A stretch of 5,524 bases of DNA from Pseudomonadota bacterium. GTDB lineage: Bacteria; Pseudomonadota; Alphaproteobacteria; UBA9655. This document shows positions 1-5,524 of this stretch, piece after piece; positions within the stretch are counted from its first letter, which is position 1, and the number at the start of each line of letters is the position of its first letter. The translations under genes were made by a program, and so were the position numbers. The notes under the pieces are model-generated. The model saw only the letters and a list, made by a program, of their open reading frames with translations, ran no database searches and was not told the origin of the DNA. The DNA is taken from contig JAKBAL010000176.1 in the NCBI GenBank assembly GCA_021809225.1, positions 1 to 5,524 on the forward strand. The letters are read 5' to 3'.

Positions 1-634
1 CTTCAACAACTTTTTGCAGAAGTTCAGGCTCAATATCTGATACAAACAGCTCTGCCCCTGCTTCTGCTAAAAGTTTACAGAGATGATACCCTACATGCCC
101 TAGCCCCTGGACAGCAACTTTAATTCTTTTGAGTGAATCCTTTTCCAAACGATAGGTCACTGCGGCACGGATACTTTCATAAACACCCATGGCTGTAAAG
201 GGAGAAGGATCCCCGCTCCCGCCAGGGAGACCAACCACGTGGGAGGTCATCTCCCTGATGATGGCCATATCCTCAACTGATGTCCCCACATCCTCAGCCG
301 TACGGTAGCGCCCGGTAAGCTGTTCCACCCAATGACCAAAAGCTTTGAGAAGAGCTGGAGATTTATCCTTATGCGAGTCTCCAATAATAACGGCCTTCCC
401 ACCTCCAAAAGGAAGGTTAGCCATAGCTGCTTTATAGGTCATGCCTCGAGCAAGCCTCAAAACATCCGTAATTGCATGCTGCTCGTCAACATAAGGCCAC
501 ATCCGACAACCGCCTAAAGCTGGACCTCGATTTGTATTATGAATGGCAATAATGGCCTTGAGACCTGTTTCTTTATCATAAAAAAAAGTGACTTGTTCCT
601 GACGATCGAAATCAATGGCATTAAAAACAGGCAT
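1..634 (-). CDS. Leucine dehydrogenase-type (Glu/Leu/Phe/Val) amino acid dehydrogenase, N-terminal 211 codons
   Basis: This family carries out NAD-dependent reversible oxidative deamination of leucine, valine and isoleucine to the 2-oxo acids in the cytoplasm. I translated the minus strand from ATG 634-632, which follows an AGGGGA ribosome binding site; the frame runs open through the left edge, so the C-terminus (roughly 150 residues in the family) is missing. Visible landmarks are the substrate loop GPALGG (37-42), K68, the glycine-rich FGGGK with catalytic K80, TAEDVGT with catalytic D115, the dinucleotide motif GLGHVG (177-182) and an acidic D200 ending the second Rossmann strand, which favours NAD over NADP. 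L40 and A113 match pocket residues described for leucine dehydrogenases; phenylalanine dehydrogenases differ near 113. Family assignment is very secure; substrate preference is likely but inferred. The gene starts 233 bases downstream of the MFS transporter on the same strand. Confidence 0.93.
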   Translation of the reverse strand, partial: MPVFNAIDFDRQEQVTFFYDKETGLKAIIAIHNTNRGPALGGCRMWPYVDEQHAITDVLRLARGMTYKAAMANLPFGGGKAVIIGDSHKDKSPALLKAFGHWVEQLTGRYRTAEDVGTSVEDMAIIREMTSHVVGLPGGSGDPSPFTAMGVYESIRAAVTYRLEKDSLKRIKVAVQGLGHVGYHLCKLLAEAGAELFVSDIEPELLQKVVE

Positions 635-733
635 AGAAGTTCCCCTAGAGCGCTTTTTCTTATGCTAATTTGATCATAGACCTGCTTAAAATATGCTTAA
701 GATGCAATTTTTTAGGAATATTTCGTCACTGCC

Positions 734-866
734 GTAACTTCTCACCCGCCCCTGCTGCGTCATTCTCGCAAAAGCGGGAACCCAGGGTAAACATTTAAAA
801 ACAAAAAGTTATATGAACTTATTTGTGGTAACTCCACGCCCCATGTGGGAACGAGTGAGAAGCTAC
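734..866. repeat. 133-bp unit with 12-bp inverted ends enclosing two REP-like palindromes (possible miniature element)
   Basis: The ends GTAACTTCTCAC (734-745) and GTGAGAAGCTAC (855-866) are inverted copies matching at 11 of 12 positions. Inside are two separate palindromes. The first, at 763-780, is TTCTCGC-AAAA-GCGGGAA, flanked by CGTCA and CCCAGG; it resembles the widely dispersed CGTCATTCCCGC...GCGGGAA repeat of proteobacterial genomes. The second, at 834-848, is CCACG-CCCCA-TGTGG followed by GAACGAG, resembling another common dispersed repeat ending in GTGGGAACGAG. Resemblance to both repeat classes is from memory. The right end stops two bases short of the transporter stop codon (868-870). 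I saw no clear target-site duplication. It may be a decayed miniature element or two REP-type repeats side by side. Confidence 0.5.
795..820 (-). terminator. Candidate Rho-independent terminator of the MFS gene
   Basis: Read on the minus strand, 820-806 forms AAGTT-CATAT-AACTT, a 5-bp stem with a 5-base loop. It runs directly into a T-rich tract broken by one G (807-795). It lies about 48 bases past the transporter stop codon. The stem is short and AT-rich, so efficiency is doubtful; the GC-richer hairpin at 834-848 just upstream could contribute. Confidence 0.35.
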
Positions 867-867
867 T

Positions 868-2199
868 TCATTCATGGGGAATAAATTCTTCTTTTCTTGA
901 TCGAGGAAAAGTTTCTGGAATCAGGGGCATCAAGAGAAGAGAAATAATAAGACAAATGGGAATGCTCATTAAGGCAAAACGGTAATCTGCAATCGTGTAA
1001 AGAGGAACTCCATTTTCCATCCCGCCCGACCAAGCTACTTCTAAAAACTTCCCCACAAGAGGCTGCAACACAAGACCGAGCATCATCACAATCATATTGG
1101 TAAAACTAATCGCTGTTCCGTTACTCGCATGGGGTGTCAACTGACACACGGAAGAAAAAATAAGAGGTTGAGAAGAGAAAACAAATCCTGCAGCAAAAAG
1201 AAGGCCATACATTCCGGAAAGAGGAACACCTGGCGTGTAAATGATAATAGCATTACAGATAATAGAAAGGGCTGCTCCTACTGTCATAAGAACGCGACGT
1301 TCTTTAAAATAATCCGAAAGAAGAGCCACAAAAGGCGCACCAATTCCGACACCAACATAAAACATGGTTGTAACCGAAGCTGCCGTTGCCCTGTCAATGC
1401 CATAAAGTTTCATTAAAAATGGCACCCCCCATAAATCAACAAAGGCTAACATAGGCGCATACATAAGCGCTCCATAAAATCCCAAGGCCCAGATTCGATA
1501 ATTCGTAGCAATATTCCAAAGACTTGTAAAAAGCGTTTTAACTCTTGTATCAATGATTGAAGGAGGGGTTATAGGGCCTTCCGGAGGAGTATCTTTTACA
1601 AAGATCCAAATCCCTACTGCTAATACCAATCCAATGGGAATAACAACATATAATAAAGCTTCTCGCCATCCCAGCATATCAATGATAAGTGCAAGAGGAT
1701 AACCAAGAGAGGCCCCAAGCTTACCAGCTAGCAACGTAAATCCTACCACAAGCGCAAGCCTTTCTGGGTGAAACCAAAAAGTTGCAAGTTTTAGGGTTCC
1801 TAAAAAAGCACAGGTAGACCCTGCCCCAATGACCAATCGGCCAAAACAAGCAAAATAAAAGGACTCAGATAAAGCAAAAATGGCCGTCCCTATTATACAA
1901 AGAAGAACTGCTCCCTTCAAGAGGCGCGCAGGCCCAAATTTATCCATTCCCAGACCAACAGGAATTTGGAGTGTTGTATAAGAGAGCAAATAGAAGGCAC
2001 TTAAAACACCCAAAGCGCACGCTTCAACAGAAAAATCTCGCATAAGATCTTCCGTCATTACACTCGGGGAATTTCGAAGGATAAATTGATAAAGGTAAAA
2101 AAGTCCCGCAAAACTCCAAACAAACCAAGCTCTCACATCTGAAGAAAAACGCTTCCTATTTTCTGTCAAATGAGTTTCCTGGATCCTCGTAGAAGTCAT
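868..2199 (-). CDS. Major facilitator superfamily transporter, 12 membrane helices
   Basis: Inner-membrane secondary transporter of 443 residues, a usual MFS length. The start ATG (2199) follows GGAG at 7-base spacing. After a hydrophilic tail (1-22), six N-terminal helices span about 24-200, a soluble loop about 201-225, and six helices about 235-427. MFS motif A lies between helices 2 and 3 (82-92, GLGMDKFGPAR, with D86 and R92). A degenerate copy, LSDYFKERR, sits at 294-302 in the second half. Helix 4 carries RLVIGAG (121-127), motif-B-like, and GWRE (177-180) leads into helix 6. From memory the N-terminal pattern FYLYQF...SPSVM...LM.DFSV resembles MFS carriers common in Legionella and intracellular alphaproteobacteria, some of them Pht-type amino acid importers. 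The substrate is unknown. Its neighbour, a leucine dehydrogenase-type enzyme, makes amino acid uptake a reasonable guess only. Confidence 0.9.
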   Translation of the reverse strand: MTSTRIQETHLTENRKRFSSDVRAWFVWSFAGLFYLYQFILRNSPSVMTEDLMRDFSVEACALGVLSAFYLLSYTTLQIPVGLGMDKFGPARLLKGAVLLCIIGTAIFALSESFYFACFGRLVIGAGSTCAFLGTLKLATFWFHPERLALVVGFTLLAGKLGASLGYPLALIIDMLGWREALLYVVIPIGLVLAVGIWIFVKDTPPEGPITPPSIIDTRVKTLFTSLWNIATNYRIWALGFYGALMYAPMLAFVDLWGVPFLMKLYGIDRATAASVTTMFYVGVGIGAPFVALLSDYFKERRVLMTVGAALSIICNAIIIYTPGVPLSGMYGLLFAAGFVFSSQPLIFSSVCQLTPHASNGTAISFTNMIVMMLGLVLQPLVGKFLEVAWSGGMENGVPLYTIADYRFALMSIPICLIISLLLMPLIPETFPRSRKEEFIPHE

Positions 2200-2237
2200 T
2201 CATATGCTCCATTCCTCTCATATTTTTCAATCAACAA

Positions 2238-2266
2238 TTTATGAGGCATTCCAACCTATTTGTCTA
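2238..2266 (-). promoter_or_regulatory. Candidate sigma-70 promoter for the MFS gene
   Basis: On the minus strand a -35-like TAGACA (2266-2261, 5 of 6 to consensus) and a -10-like CATAAA (2243-2238, 4 of 6) are separated by exactly 17 bases. A start near 2231 would give a leader of about 30 bases containing the GGAG ribosome binding site. It sits in the 85-base gap after the SIMPL gene. The transporter may therefore be transcribed separately as well as by read-through. Prediction by inspection only. Confidence 0.35.
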
Positions 2267-2284
2267 GAGAAAGCCCTAAAAAGA

Positions 2285-3019
2285 CTATTTTAAGTAAAAT
2301 TCAAGGGTCGACACAACGCGGATTTTTTTCATCAAAGAGTTTATTCCCTCATCATATTCTTGATTAGGAGACGCGTCTGGACTTGTGAGACGAATGACAC
2401 CCTGATTGGCTTTACGAATACCTCCAATTTGACTGCCCGTCGTTTTGGCAAAACTAGCGGCAATATCTTGAGCATTCTTCGTCGATTCTGCAATAAGTTT
2501 TGGACGTAACTCATTGAATTTATCTAAATAAAATCGAGTATCACTTCGTGATATAGAAACGCCTTGGCTCAAGAGTTCTCCGGTCTTTGCGGAAAGTATG
2601 TTAAGAGCATCAACTTTAGGAGAGTTCACAAAGGTAGAATATTCAATAAGGTAGCGTTCTGGAGACAAATCACCTGATCCATATTCACGCGCATGAAGAT
2701 CTGTGACTCGCGGAGAAGATAGGGTAATTTCGCTTTTCTCAAATCCCTCTTTTAGAATAAAGTTTTGAACAAGCTCAGAATCATGGGATAACTTTTCATA
2801 CAATGAACTAAGATTATTTCCTGACACCTTGAAGGCAATTTCCCACGTTCCACGATCAGCCTTTTCCACTCGTTCTACAAGTCCTTTTGCTGTGACGTAC
2901 CTATCTCCCAATTTGGCTTCTAAAATCCCCTTGTAGATAAAAAAGCCAGCTATAGCTGGGCCAAGGGCTATGCATAACCCCAGAACGGCAGCAGCAGCTG
3001 TTGGACGGAATGATGCCAT
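2285..3019 (-). CDS. SIMPL-domain (DUF541) membrane-anchored periplasmic protein
   Basis: A 244-residue protein of the SIMPL family, which includes the Brucella 26-kDa periplasmic immunogen BP26; members are envelope proteins of poorly defined biochemical role, some forming oligomeric assemblies. A single hydrophobic segment at about 9-29, with no obvious signal-peptidase site, suggests an inner-membrane anchor with the rest periplasmic. The domain starts at the typical VTAKGLVERVEKADRGTW (42-59). It continues through a helix-rich middle with ITLSSPRVTDL (98-108), RYLIEYSTFV (122-131), then the long helix KFNELRPKLIAESTKNAQDIAASFA (167-191), and ends in IRVVSTLEFYL (233-243); this order is characteristic. 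The start is supported by AGGAG seven bases upstream of ATG 3019. It is 85 bases upstream of the transporter on the same strand and divergent from tRNA-fMet. Confidence 0.88.
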   Translation of the reverse strand: MASFRPTAAAAVLGLCIALGPAIAGFFIYKGILEAKLGDRYVTAKGLVERVEKADRGTWEIAFKVSGNNLSSLYEKLSHDSELVQNFILKEGFEKSEITLSSPRVTDLHAREYGSGDLSPERYLIEYSTFVNSPKVDALNILSAKTGELLSQGVSISRSDTRFYLDKFNELRPKLIAESTKNAQDIAASFAKTTGSQIGGIRKANQGVIRLTSPDASPNQEYDEGINSLMKKIRVVSTLEFYLK

Positions 3020-3118
3020 GGAACATCTCCTCTTATTTGATCCTCTAAGAATATCTTCTTTTCTCTCCTTCTTCCATCCTCTTTTTCAGAGTTTACCTAA
3101 AAATGCCTAAAATAACTC

Positions 3119-3147
3119 TCGACAAAAAGACGAAGGGTTGATATTGT
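3119..3147 (+). promoter_or_regulatory. Promoter of tRNA-fMet
   Basis: TCGACA (3119-3124, 5 of 6 to the -35 consensus) and TATTGT (3142-3147, 4 of 6 to the -10) are spaced by 17 bases. The predicted start near 3154 leaves a leader of about 33 bases before the tRNA. Two CCTAAAA direct repeats (3096-3102, 3106-3112) with a 10-base period lie immediately upstream, where an UP element or activator site would be. Inferred from sequence alone. Confidence 0.5.
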
Positions 3148-3186
3148 CCGCTCAATCTTAAGGGATGTAATCCTTTTCTTAATTAT

Positions 3187-3263
<77 letters not shown>

Positions 3264-3312
3264 ATAAAATCCTCACTTTTTTGATCTCTTGAGAGTCTCA
3301 CATAACCTCTAT

Positions 3313-3331
3313 GGGACACTGGAGGGACACT
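3313..3331 (+). repeat. Two GGGACACT direct repeats between tRNA and integrase remnant
   Basis: GGGACACT occurs at 3313-3320 and again at 3324-3331, an 11-base period (about one helical turn), 50 bases past the tRNA 3' end and upstream of the integrase start. Direct repeats in this position are typical of arm-type binding sites for tyrosine integrases; that role is inference. The rest of 3264-3459 shows no gene, only a short CTCTTGAGAG palindrome at 3286-3295. Confidence 0.4.
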
Positions 3332-3459
3332 TTGAAAAAACACTCCCTTCCTCGTTCCCCATACCTCAACTTCATCCATAAGATAATCTGTGCGTTTCCA
3401 ATTCTCCTGTATTTTGATGTATTGTTATGCAGCTTTGCACTTAATATGAAAAAAATACG

Positions 3460-3594
3460 ATGGCAACGATAGAAAAAAGGACCACAGACGAAGGGAAAGT
3501 TGTTCATCGCGTAAAAATTCGACTGAAAGGTTATCCGCCCCAAACAGCGAGCTTCCAGCGATTAACAGACGCAAAGATATGGGCTCAACAGTAG
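3460..3594 (+). pseudogene. Tyrosine recombinase (phage/island integrase), N-terminal remnant of 44 residues
   Basis: Translation from ATG 3460 gives MATIEKRTTDEG...KIRLKGYPPQTASFQRLTDAKIWAQQ and then TAG at 3592-3594. This is the characteristic N-terminal strand-strand-helix of integrases with an arm-binding domain (pattern R.KG.P.QTA.F.R.TDAK.WAQ). Full-length enzymes run to about 330-400 residues. Here the core-binding domain and the catalytic domain with its Arg-His-Arg-Tyr residues are absent, and none of the three plus frames after 3594 continues the homology. The gene is therefore truncated by a stop plus deletion or replacement. It sits 196 bases after the 3' end of tRNA-fMet in the same orientation, the classic layout of a tRNA-integrated prophage or island. 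No strong ribosome binding site is visible. The antisense frame over this stretch is a shadow. Confidence 0.85.
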
Positions 3595-3790
3595 GAGGTT
3601 GATAACAAGAAGATAAAAGACAGGAAGGATTGATGTTAAGGTCTCCATACATTTGCACAAGACTCTCTTTTGAAACAATAGCTTCGAAATCTTGCGCAAG
3701 TAAATCTACTCTTTTTGATGGATAGATCTCATATAATAGGTGAGAAGAAACTTTGACGGCGTAAAAAGGGGGGACTTGTTTTTTAATATA
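3595..3790 (-). other. Possible unidentified coding remnant (open frame without a normal start)
   Basis: A minus-strand frame is open from just after a TGA (3793-3791) down to a stop at 3425. The half beyond the integrase remnant reads like protein, with runs such as QVPPFYAVKVSSHLLYEIYP and KRVDLLAQDFEAIVSKESL. The only ATG in this part is at 3658, without a clear ribosome binding site; the next possible start upstream would be a rare ATT. I recognise no family. It may be a fragment of a gene joined to the broken integrase near 3594, or chance. Base composition here is closer to the left-hand chromosomal genes than to the AT-rich DNA that follows. Confidence 0.25.
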
Positions 3791-3935
3791 TCAGACGAAT
3801 ACATAAACAACCTCATAAAAAATTACCATTCAAATGTAATAAACTTTTTTTATTCATTTTCAATAAGTATTTTTATAATGAGTTACATCACTTTGATAGG
3901 TTGTAAAAAACCCTCTAAAAAGCTGCATTCAAGAT
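3791..3935. other. AT-rich stretch with no supported gene
   Basis: Very AT-rich DNA with runs of T at 3845-3851. A plus-strand frame from GTG 3740 crosses it and encodes a hydrophobic stretch ending in a lipobox-like LIGC. The frame has no ribosome binding site and its hydrophobic part lies too far from the start for a signal peptide, so I do not call it. No RNA gene or terminator was recognised. Confidence 0.4.
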
Positions 3936-4121
3936 TTAGCCCAACGTGAAAAGAGAATCAAGGAGGCGGGTGATCATAACGTAATTTTCTGAAGATAGTC
4001 TTATGCAAGATTTTGTGGTGTGAAGACTGCTTTCCAAAGAAGCCTTTAACTCTTGAATAGAAACTCCTTCAGCTTTTTGAGTTGAGCATACTCTTTTCCG
4101 TCTTGATGAATAGAAATTCAT
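3936..4121 (-). CDS. Small hypothetical protein or gene fragment, 61 codons
   Basis: The frame starts at ATG 4121, 38 bases past the stop of the 369-codon gene and on the same strand. The product is basic at the N-terminus (SRRKRVCSTQK) and then looks helical (VSIQELKASLESSLHTTK...ENYVMITRLLDSLFTLG). I recognise no family. Against it: no ribosome binding site stands at the right distance, and the start codon is buried in a 6-bp hairpin (ATGAAT-TTCT-ATTCAT on the minus strand, 4121-4106). For it: by eye the stretch is less AT-rich than the DNA on both sides. It could be a fragment, a small partner of the upstream gene, or chance. Confidence 0.25.
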   Translation of the reverse strand: MNFYSSRRKRVCSTQKAEGVSIQELKASLESSLHTTKSCIRLSSENYVMITRLLDSLFTLG

Positions 4122-4159
4122 TTTAGGGAAGAGGATTAGACACCATCCCTCCTAGTCAA

Positions 4160-5269
4160 CTATTCCGTATAGAGAGTACGAATATTTGAAAACATACAGT
4201 TTTCAAGGTAATTCATACTAAGATCTATTTTATTTTGTGCTGTTTCAAAAGACTGAGAAGGAAATACCCTCACTTTTTTATTTTTCTCTGTTCTTGTAAA
4301 AAAAATAGAAGAAGTACGCGTTACACTGTTTAAGCTAAGATTTTTACATACTTTATTATTGTCAGTATCAAAGTATGAATATGAAATATCCGTATATCCA
4401 CGTCCAGAATAGTAAATTGGGATAAAGGAGATTTCGTCTTTTATATAATCATCTAGCTCCATACTCTTAAGGGATTTCATGAAATCTTTATATAATTCTC
4501 CACCATTAGATAATTGTGTCATAATTTTTGATTGACATTTTGAGCACGCATCATAACGAGAAAAGAATTTTACTCCCAGACATTCAACTGATTGCAATTC
4601 ATCTTTATTGCATTTTTTACTAACAAGTTGTTCAAATATTGAATTATTATATTTGTTTTCTTCTCCATCAAAATCCTTACTAACACTTTCTAACTTAAAA
4701 AACCTGTCTTCACTATGCCCTGGAAATGTTGCTTTTTTTCCGGAATGTATGAAAACTTGCATTTCCTCATCATTAATCGAGGTATTTCTCATATTCCACG
4801 CACTAGTCCCCGAAGAAAAATCTATAAGGCGCTTTCTACTAGTTTGAAAATAATCATTTGTAGTAACATTTAGACCAGTATAATGACTAACACCTGGTAT
4901 TTTATCAAAACCATGAAATTTGGCCATTACAAGACTATCTGCATAGTGTTGAATATCATCTGAATCAGTATATACACAAAATATTTTTACAAAAAGATGG
5001 TTAATAGAGTGTGCTCCAGGCGTTAATTGCTCAGCTAAATTAAGAAGATAATCACGATTTTCTTCAGGGATTTCTGTTTCTCCCCAATATAATGAGGTTT
5101 TATAGGAAAAATATAAGTTGAATCGATCCTGTTCTCTAAATTTCTTTTTAGGATTAAATGCTCTTACTAATCCTTTCCCACTTACATTCTCTTTAATATC
5201 ATCCCACTGTGTATATGCGGAATTTGATAAATAGATAAGAAGAAACATCGACAATAAAATTATTCTCAT
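4160..5269 (-). CDS. Putative secreted protein with deaminase-like H-x-E / C-x-x-C zinc motif
   Basis: A 369-residue protein with a clear Sec signal: MRIILLSMFLLIYLSNSA, cleavage likely near 18-20. The start is fixed by GGAGGT five bases upstream of ATG 5269. I recognise no full-length family. In the middle, QVFIHSG (171-177) looks like a strand. It is followed by PGHSEDRFFKLES (183-195) and, 54 residues after E187, VKFFSRYDACSKCQSKIMTQL (233-253); then comes an aromatic strand, FIPIYYSGRGY (282-292). Strand, H-x-E helix, strand-C-x-x-C helix and strand is the order of zinc-dependent nucleoside/nucleic-acid deaminases, giving H185, C242 and C245 as ligands and E187 as proton shuttle. The usual P before the first Cys is A241. 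This assignment is inference from the motif. Extra cysteines (C98, C220, C230, C308, C358) could form disulfides outside the cytoplasm. Base composition is far more AT-rich than the genes left of the tRNA (sample lines 14/60 and 20/60 G+C against 34/60 in the dehydrogenase), suggesting acquired DNA. Confidence 0.8.
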   Translation of the reverse strand: MRIILLSMFLLIYLSNSAYTQWDDIKENVSGKGLVRAFNPKKKFREQDRFNLYFSYKTSLYWGETEIPEENRDYLLNLAEQLTPGAHSINHLFVKIFCVYTDSDDIQHYADSLVMAKFHGFDKIPGVSHYTGLNVTTNDYFQTSRKRLIDFSSGTSAWNMRNTSINDEEMQVFIHSGKKATFPGHSEDRFFKLESVSKDFDGEENKYNNSIFEQLVSKKCNKDELQSVECLGVKFFSRYDACSKCQSKIMTQLSNGGELYKDFMKSLKSMELDDYIKDEISFIPIYYSGRGYTDISYSYFDTDNNKVCKNLSLNSVTRTSSIFFTRTEKNKKVRVFPSQSFETAQNKIDLSMNYLENCMFSNIRTLYTE

Positions 5270-5508
5270 GTCTTACCTCCTAAAAAGATAAATATTAAGC
5301 ATGTTCTCTCTTTAAAAGAGAGAATTCTAATTCTTGTATCAAGCAAGTATAGCCTACCAATCAAATCCCAACAAATACCCCTGTCTTTGTTCTTACTATT
5401 GTATACAATTTTTTGAATCATGGTAAGTTGATTTAAGACACAATCACATTCCTTGGTTTTGGCCTCGCCTCTATGTTCATTATTGCCTGCATTAACTATA
5501 CTCATCAT
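5266..5508 (-). CDS. Small hypothetical protein, 80 codons, overlapping the secreted-protein start (doubtful)
   Basis: The frame runs from ATG 5508 (or 5505) to TGA 5268-5266, overlapping the next gene's start as ATGA, an arrangement typical of translationally coupled genes. The product has several cysteines (ECDC, GICWDL, ERTC), ends in a hydrophobic CLIFIFLGG, and matches no family I know. Against it: an in-frame stop sits six bases upstream of the ATG with no good ribosome binding site, and a promoter-like sequence and the 5304-5324 palindrome lie inside the frame. If real it could be a partner of the secreted protein; otherwise this is its leader region. Confidence 0.3.
   Translation of the reverse strand: MMSIVNAGNNEHRGEAKTKECDCVLNQLTMIQKIVYNSKNKDRGICWDLIGRLYLLDTRIRILSFKERTCLIFIFLGGKT
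5275..5280 (-). promoter_or_regulatory. Strong ribosome binding site of the 369-codon gene
   Basis: GGAGGT on the minus strand (5280-5275) lies five bases before ATG 5269-5267, a near-ideal Shine-Dalgarno match and spacing. It decides the start of the secreted protein. Confidence 0.8.
5304..5324. repeat. 10-bp inverted repeat in the leader of the secreted-protein gene
   Basis: TTCTCTCTTT (5304-5313) and AAAGAGAGAA (5315-5324) are perfect inverted repeats around one central A. In RNA they can form a hairpin of about 7-8 bp, 35 bases before the start codon and 24 bases before GGAGGT. No T-run follows on the minus strand, so it is unlikely to be a simple terminator. It could be an operator palindrome or a leader hairpin affecting translation or stability. 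Confidence 0.5.
5346..5374 (-). promoter_or_regulatory. Candidate promoter of the secreted-protein gene
   Basis: On the minus strand TTGTTG (5374-5369, 3 of 6 to the -35) and TATACT (5351-5346, 5 of 6 to the -10) are 17 bases apart. Transcription from about 5339 would give a 70-base leader including the inverted repeat and the strong ribosome binding site. AT-rich DNA yields such matches easily. Confidence 0.35.
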
Positions 5509-5524
5509 GAATTAAACTAAGTGT

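Noticed and set aside
332..517. Plus-strand 61-codon frame
   Set aside because: Lies entirely antisense to the dehydrogenase, whose minus-strand translation has all family motifs.
1129..1416. Plus-strand 95-codon frame, very basic
   Set aside because: Antisense shadow of the MFS transporter with no domain-like sequence.
3286..3295. CTCTTGAGAG palindrome as tRNA terminator
   Set aside because: The T-run (3278-3282) precedes rather than follows it, and the perfect palindrome leaves no proper loop.
3298..3543. Minus-strand 81-codon frame
   Set aside because: Overlaps the integrase N-terminus antisense and shows no family-like sequence.
3740..3949. Plus-strand 69-codon frame with a hydrophobic stretch and LIGC lipobox-like motif (small lipoprotein?)
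   Set aside because: GTG start without ribosome binding site, hydrophobic segment about 35 residues from the start, and low-complexity AT-rich DNA that easily gives hydrophobic codons.
4608..4847. Plus-strand 79-codon frame
   Set aside because: Antisense shadow inside the signal-peptide protein gene, covering its H-S-E region.
5361..5368. TCAAATCC, also found in the T-arm of tRNA-fMet (3242-3249), as a second attachment site
   Set aside because: Only 8 bases match with unrelated flanks; attachment duplications normally extend to the tRNA 3' end.

Overview
The window looks like chromosomal DNA of an alphaproteobacterium, possibly a host-associated one. The main clue is an initiator tRNA whose anticodon stem has A29:U41 above two G:C pairs, a variant known from alphaproteobacteria. 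The lineage below class level is inference.

Region 1 (1-3019) is a minus-strand block of ordinary chromosomal genes. In order of transcription these are a SIMPL-domain envelope protein (3019-2285), a 12-helix MFS transporter (2199-868) and the first 211 codons of a leucine-dehydrogenase-type amino acid dehydrogenase, whose C-terminal part lies beyond the left edge. Transporter and dehydrogenase are separated by 233 bases. That gap holds two REP-like palindromes inside a 133-bp unit with near-perfect 12-bp inverted ends, plus a weak candidate terminator for the transporter.

Region 2 (3119-3263) is an intact, promoter-bearing tRNA-fMet(CAU) gene on the plus strand, divergent from the SIMPL gene.

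Region 3 (3264 to the right edge) reads as the end of an integrated element. Just past the tRNA 3' end lie two GGGACACT direct repeats, then a 44-residue integrase N-terminus that ends at a stop codon. About 340 bases without a convincing gene follow. Next come a doubtful 61-codon frame and an AT-rich minus-strand gene of 369 codons. Its product has a Sec signal peptide and an H-S-E ... C-x-x-C arrangement that I interpret, without a database search, as a secreted zinc-dependent deaminase-fold protein, possibly an effector or toxin. It has a strong Shine-Dalgarno site and a leader with a 10-bp inverted repeat; a doubtful 80-codon frame overlaps its start codon by ATGA.

Taken together, a conserved chromosomal block ends at tRNA-fMet, which seems to have served as an attachment site for a mobile element. 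The element has lost most of its integrase but still carries a compositionally distinct secreted-protein gene. The dehydrogenase and MFS transporter may work together in uptake and use of branched-chain amino acids, but only proximity and family resemblance support that.
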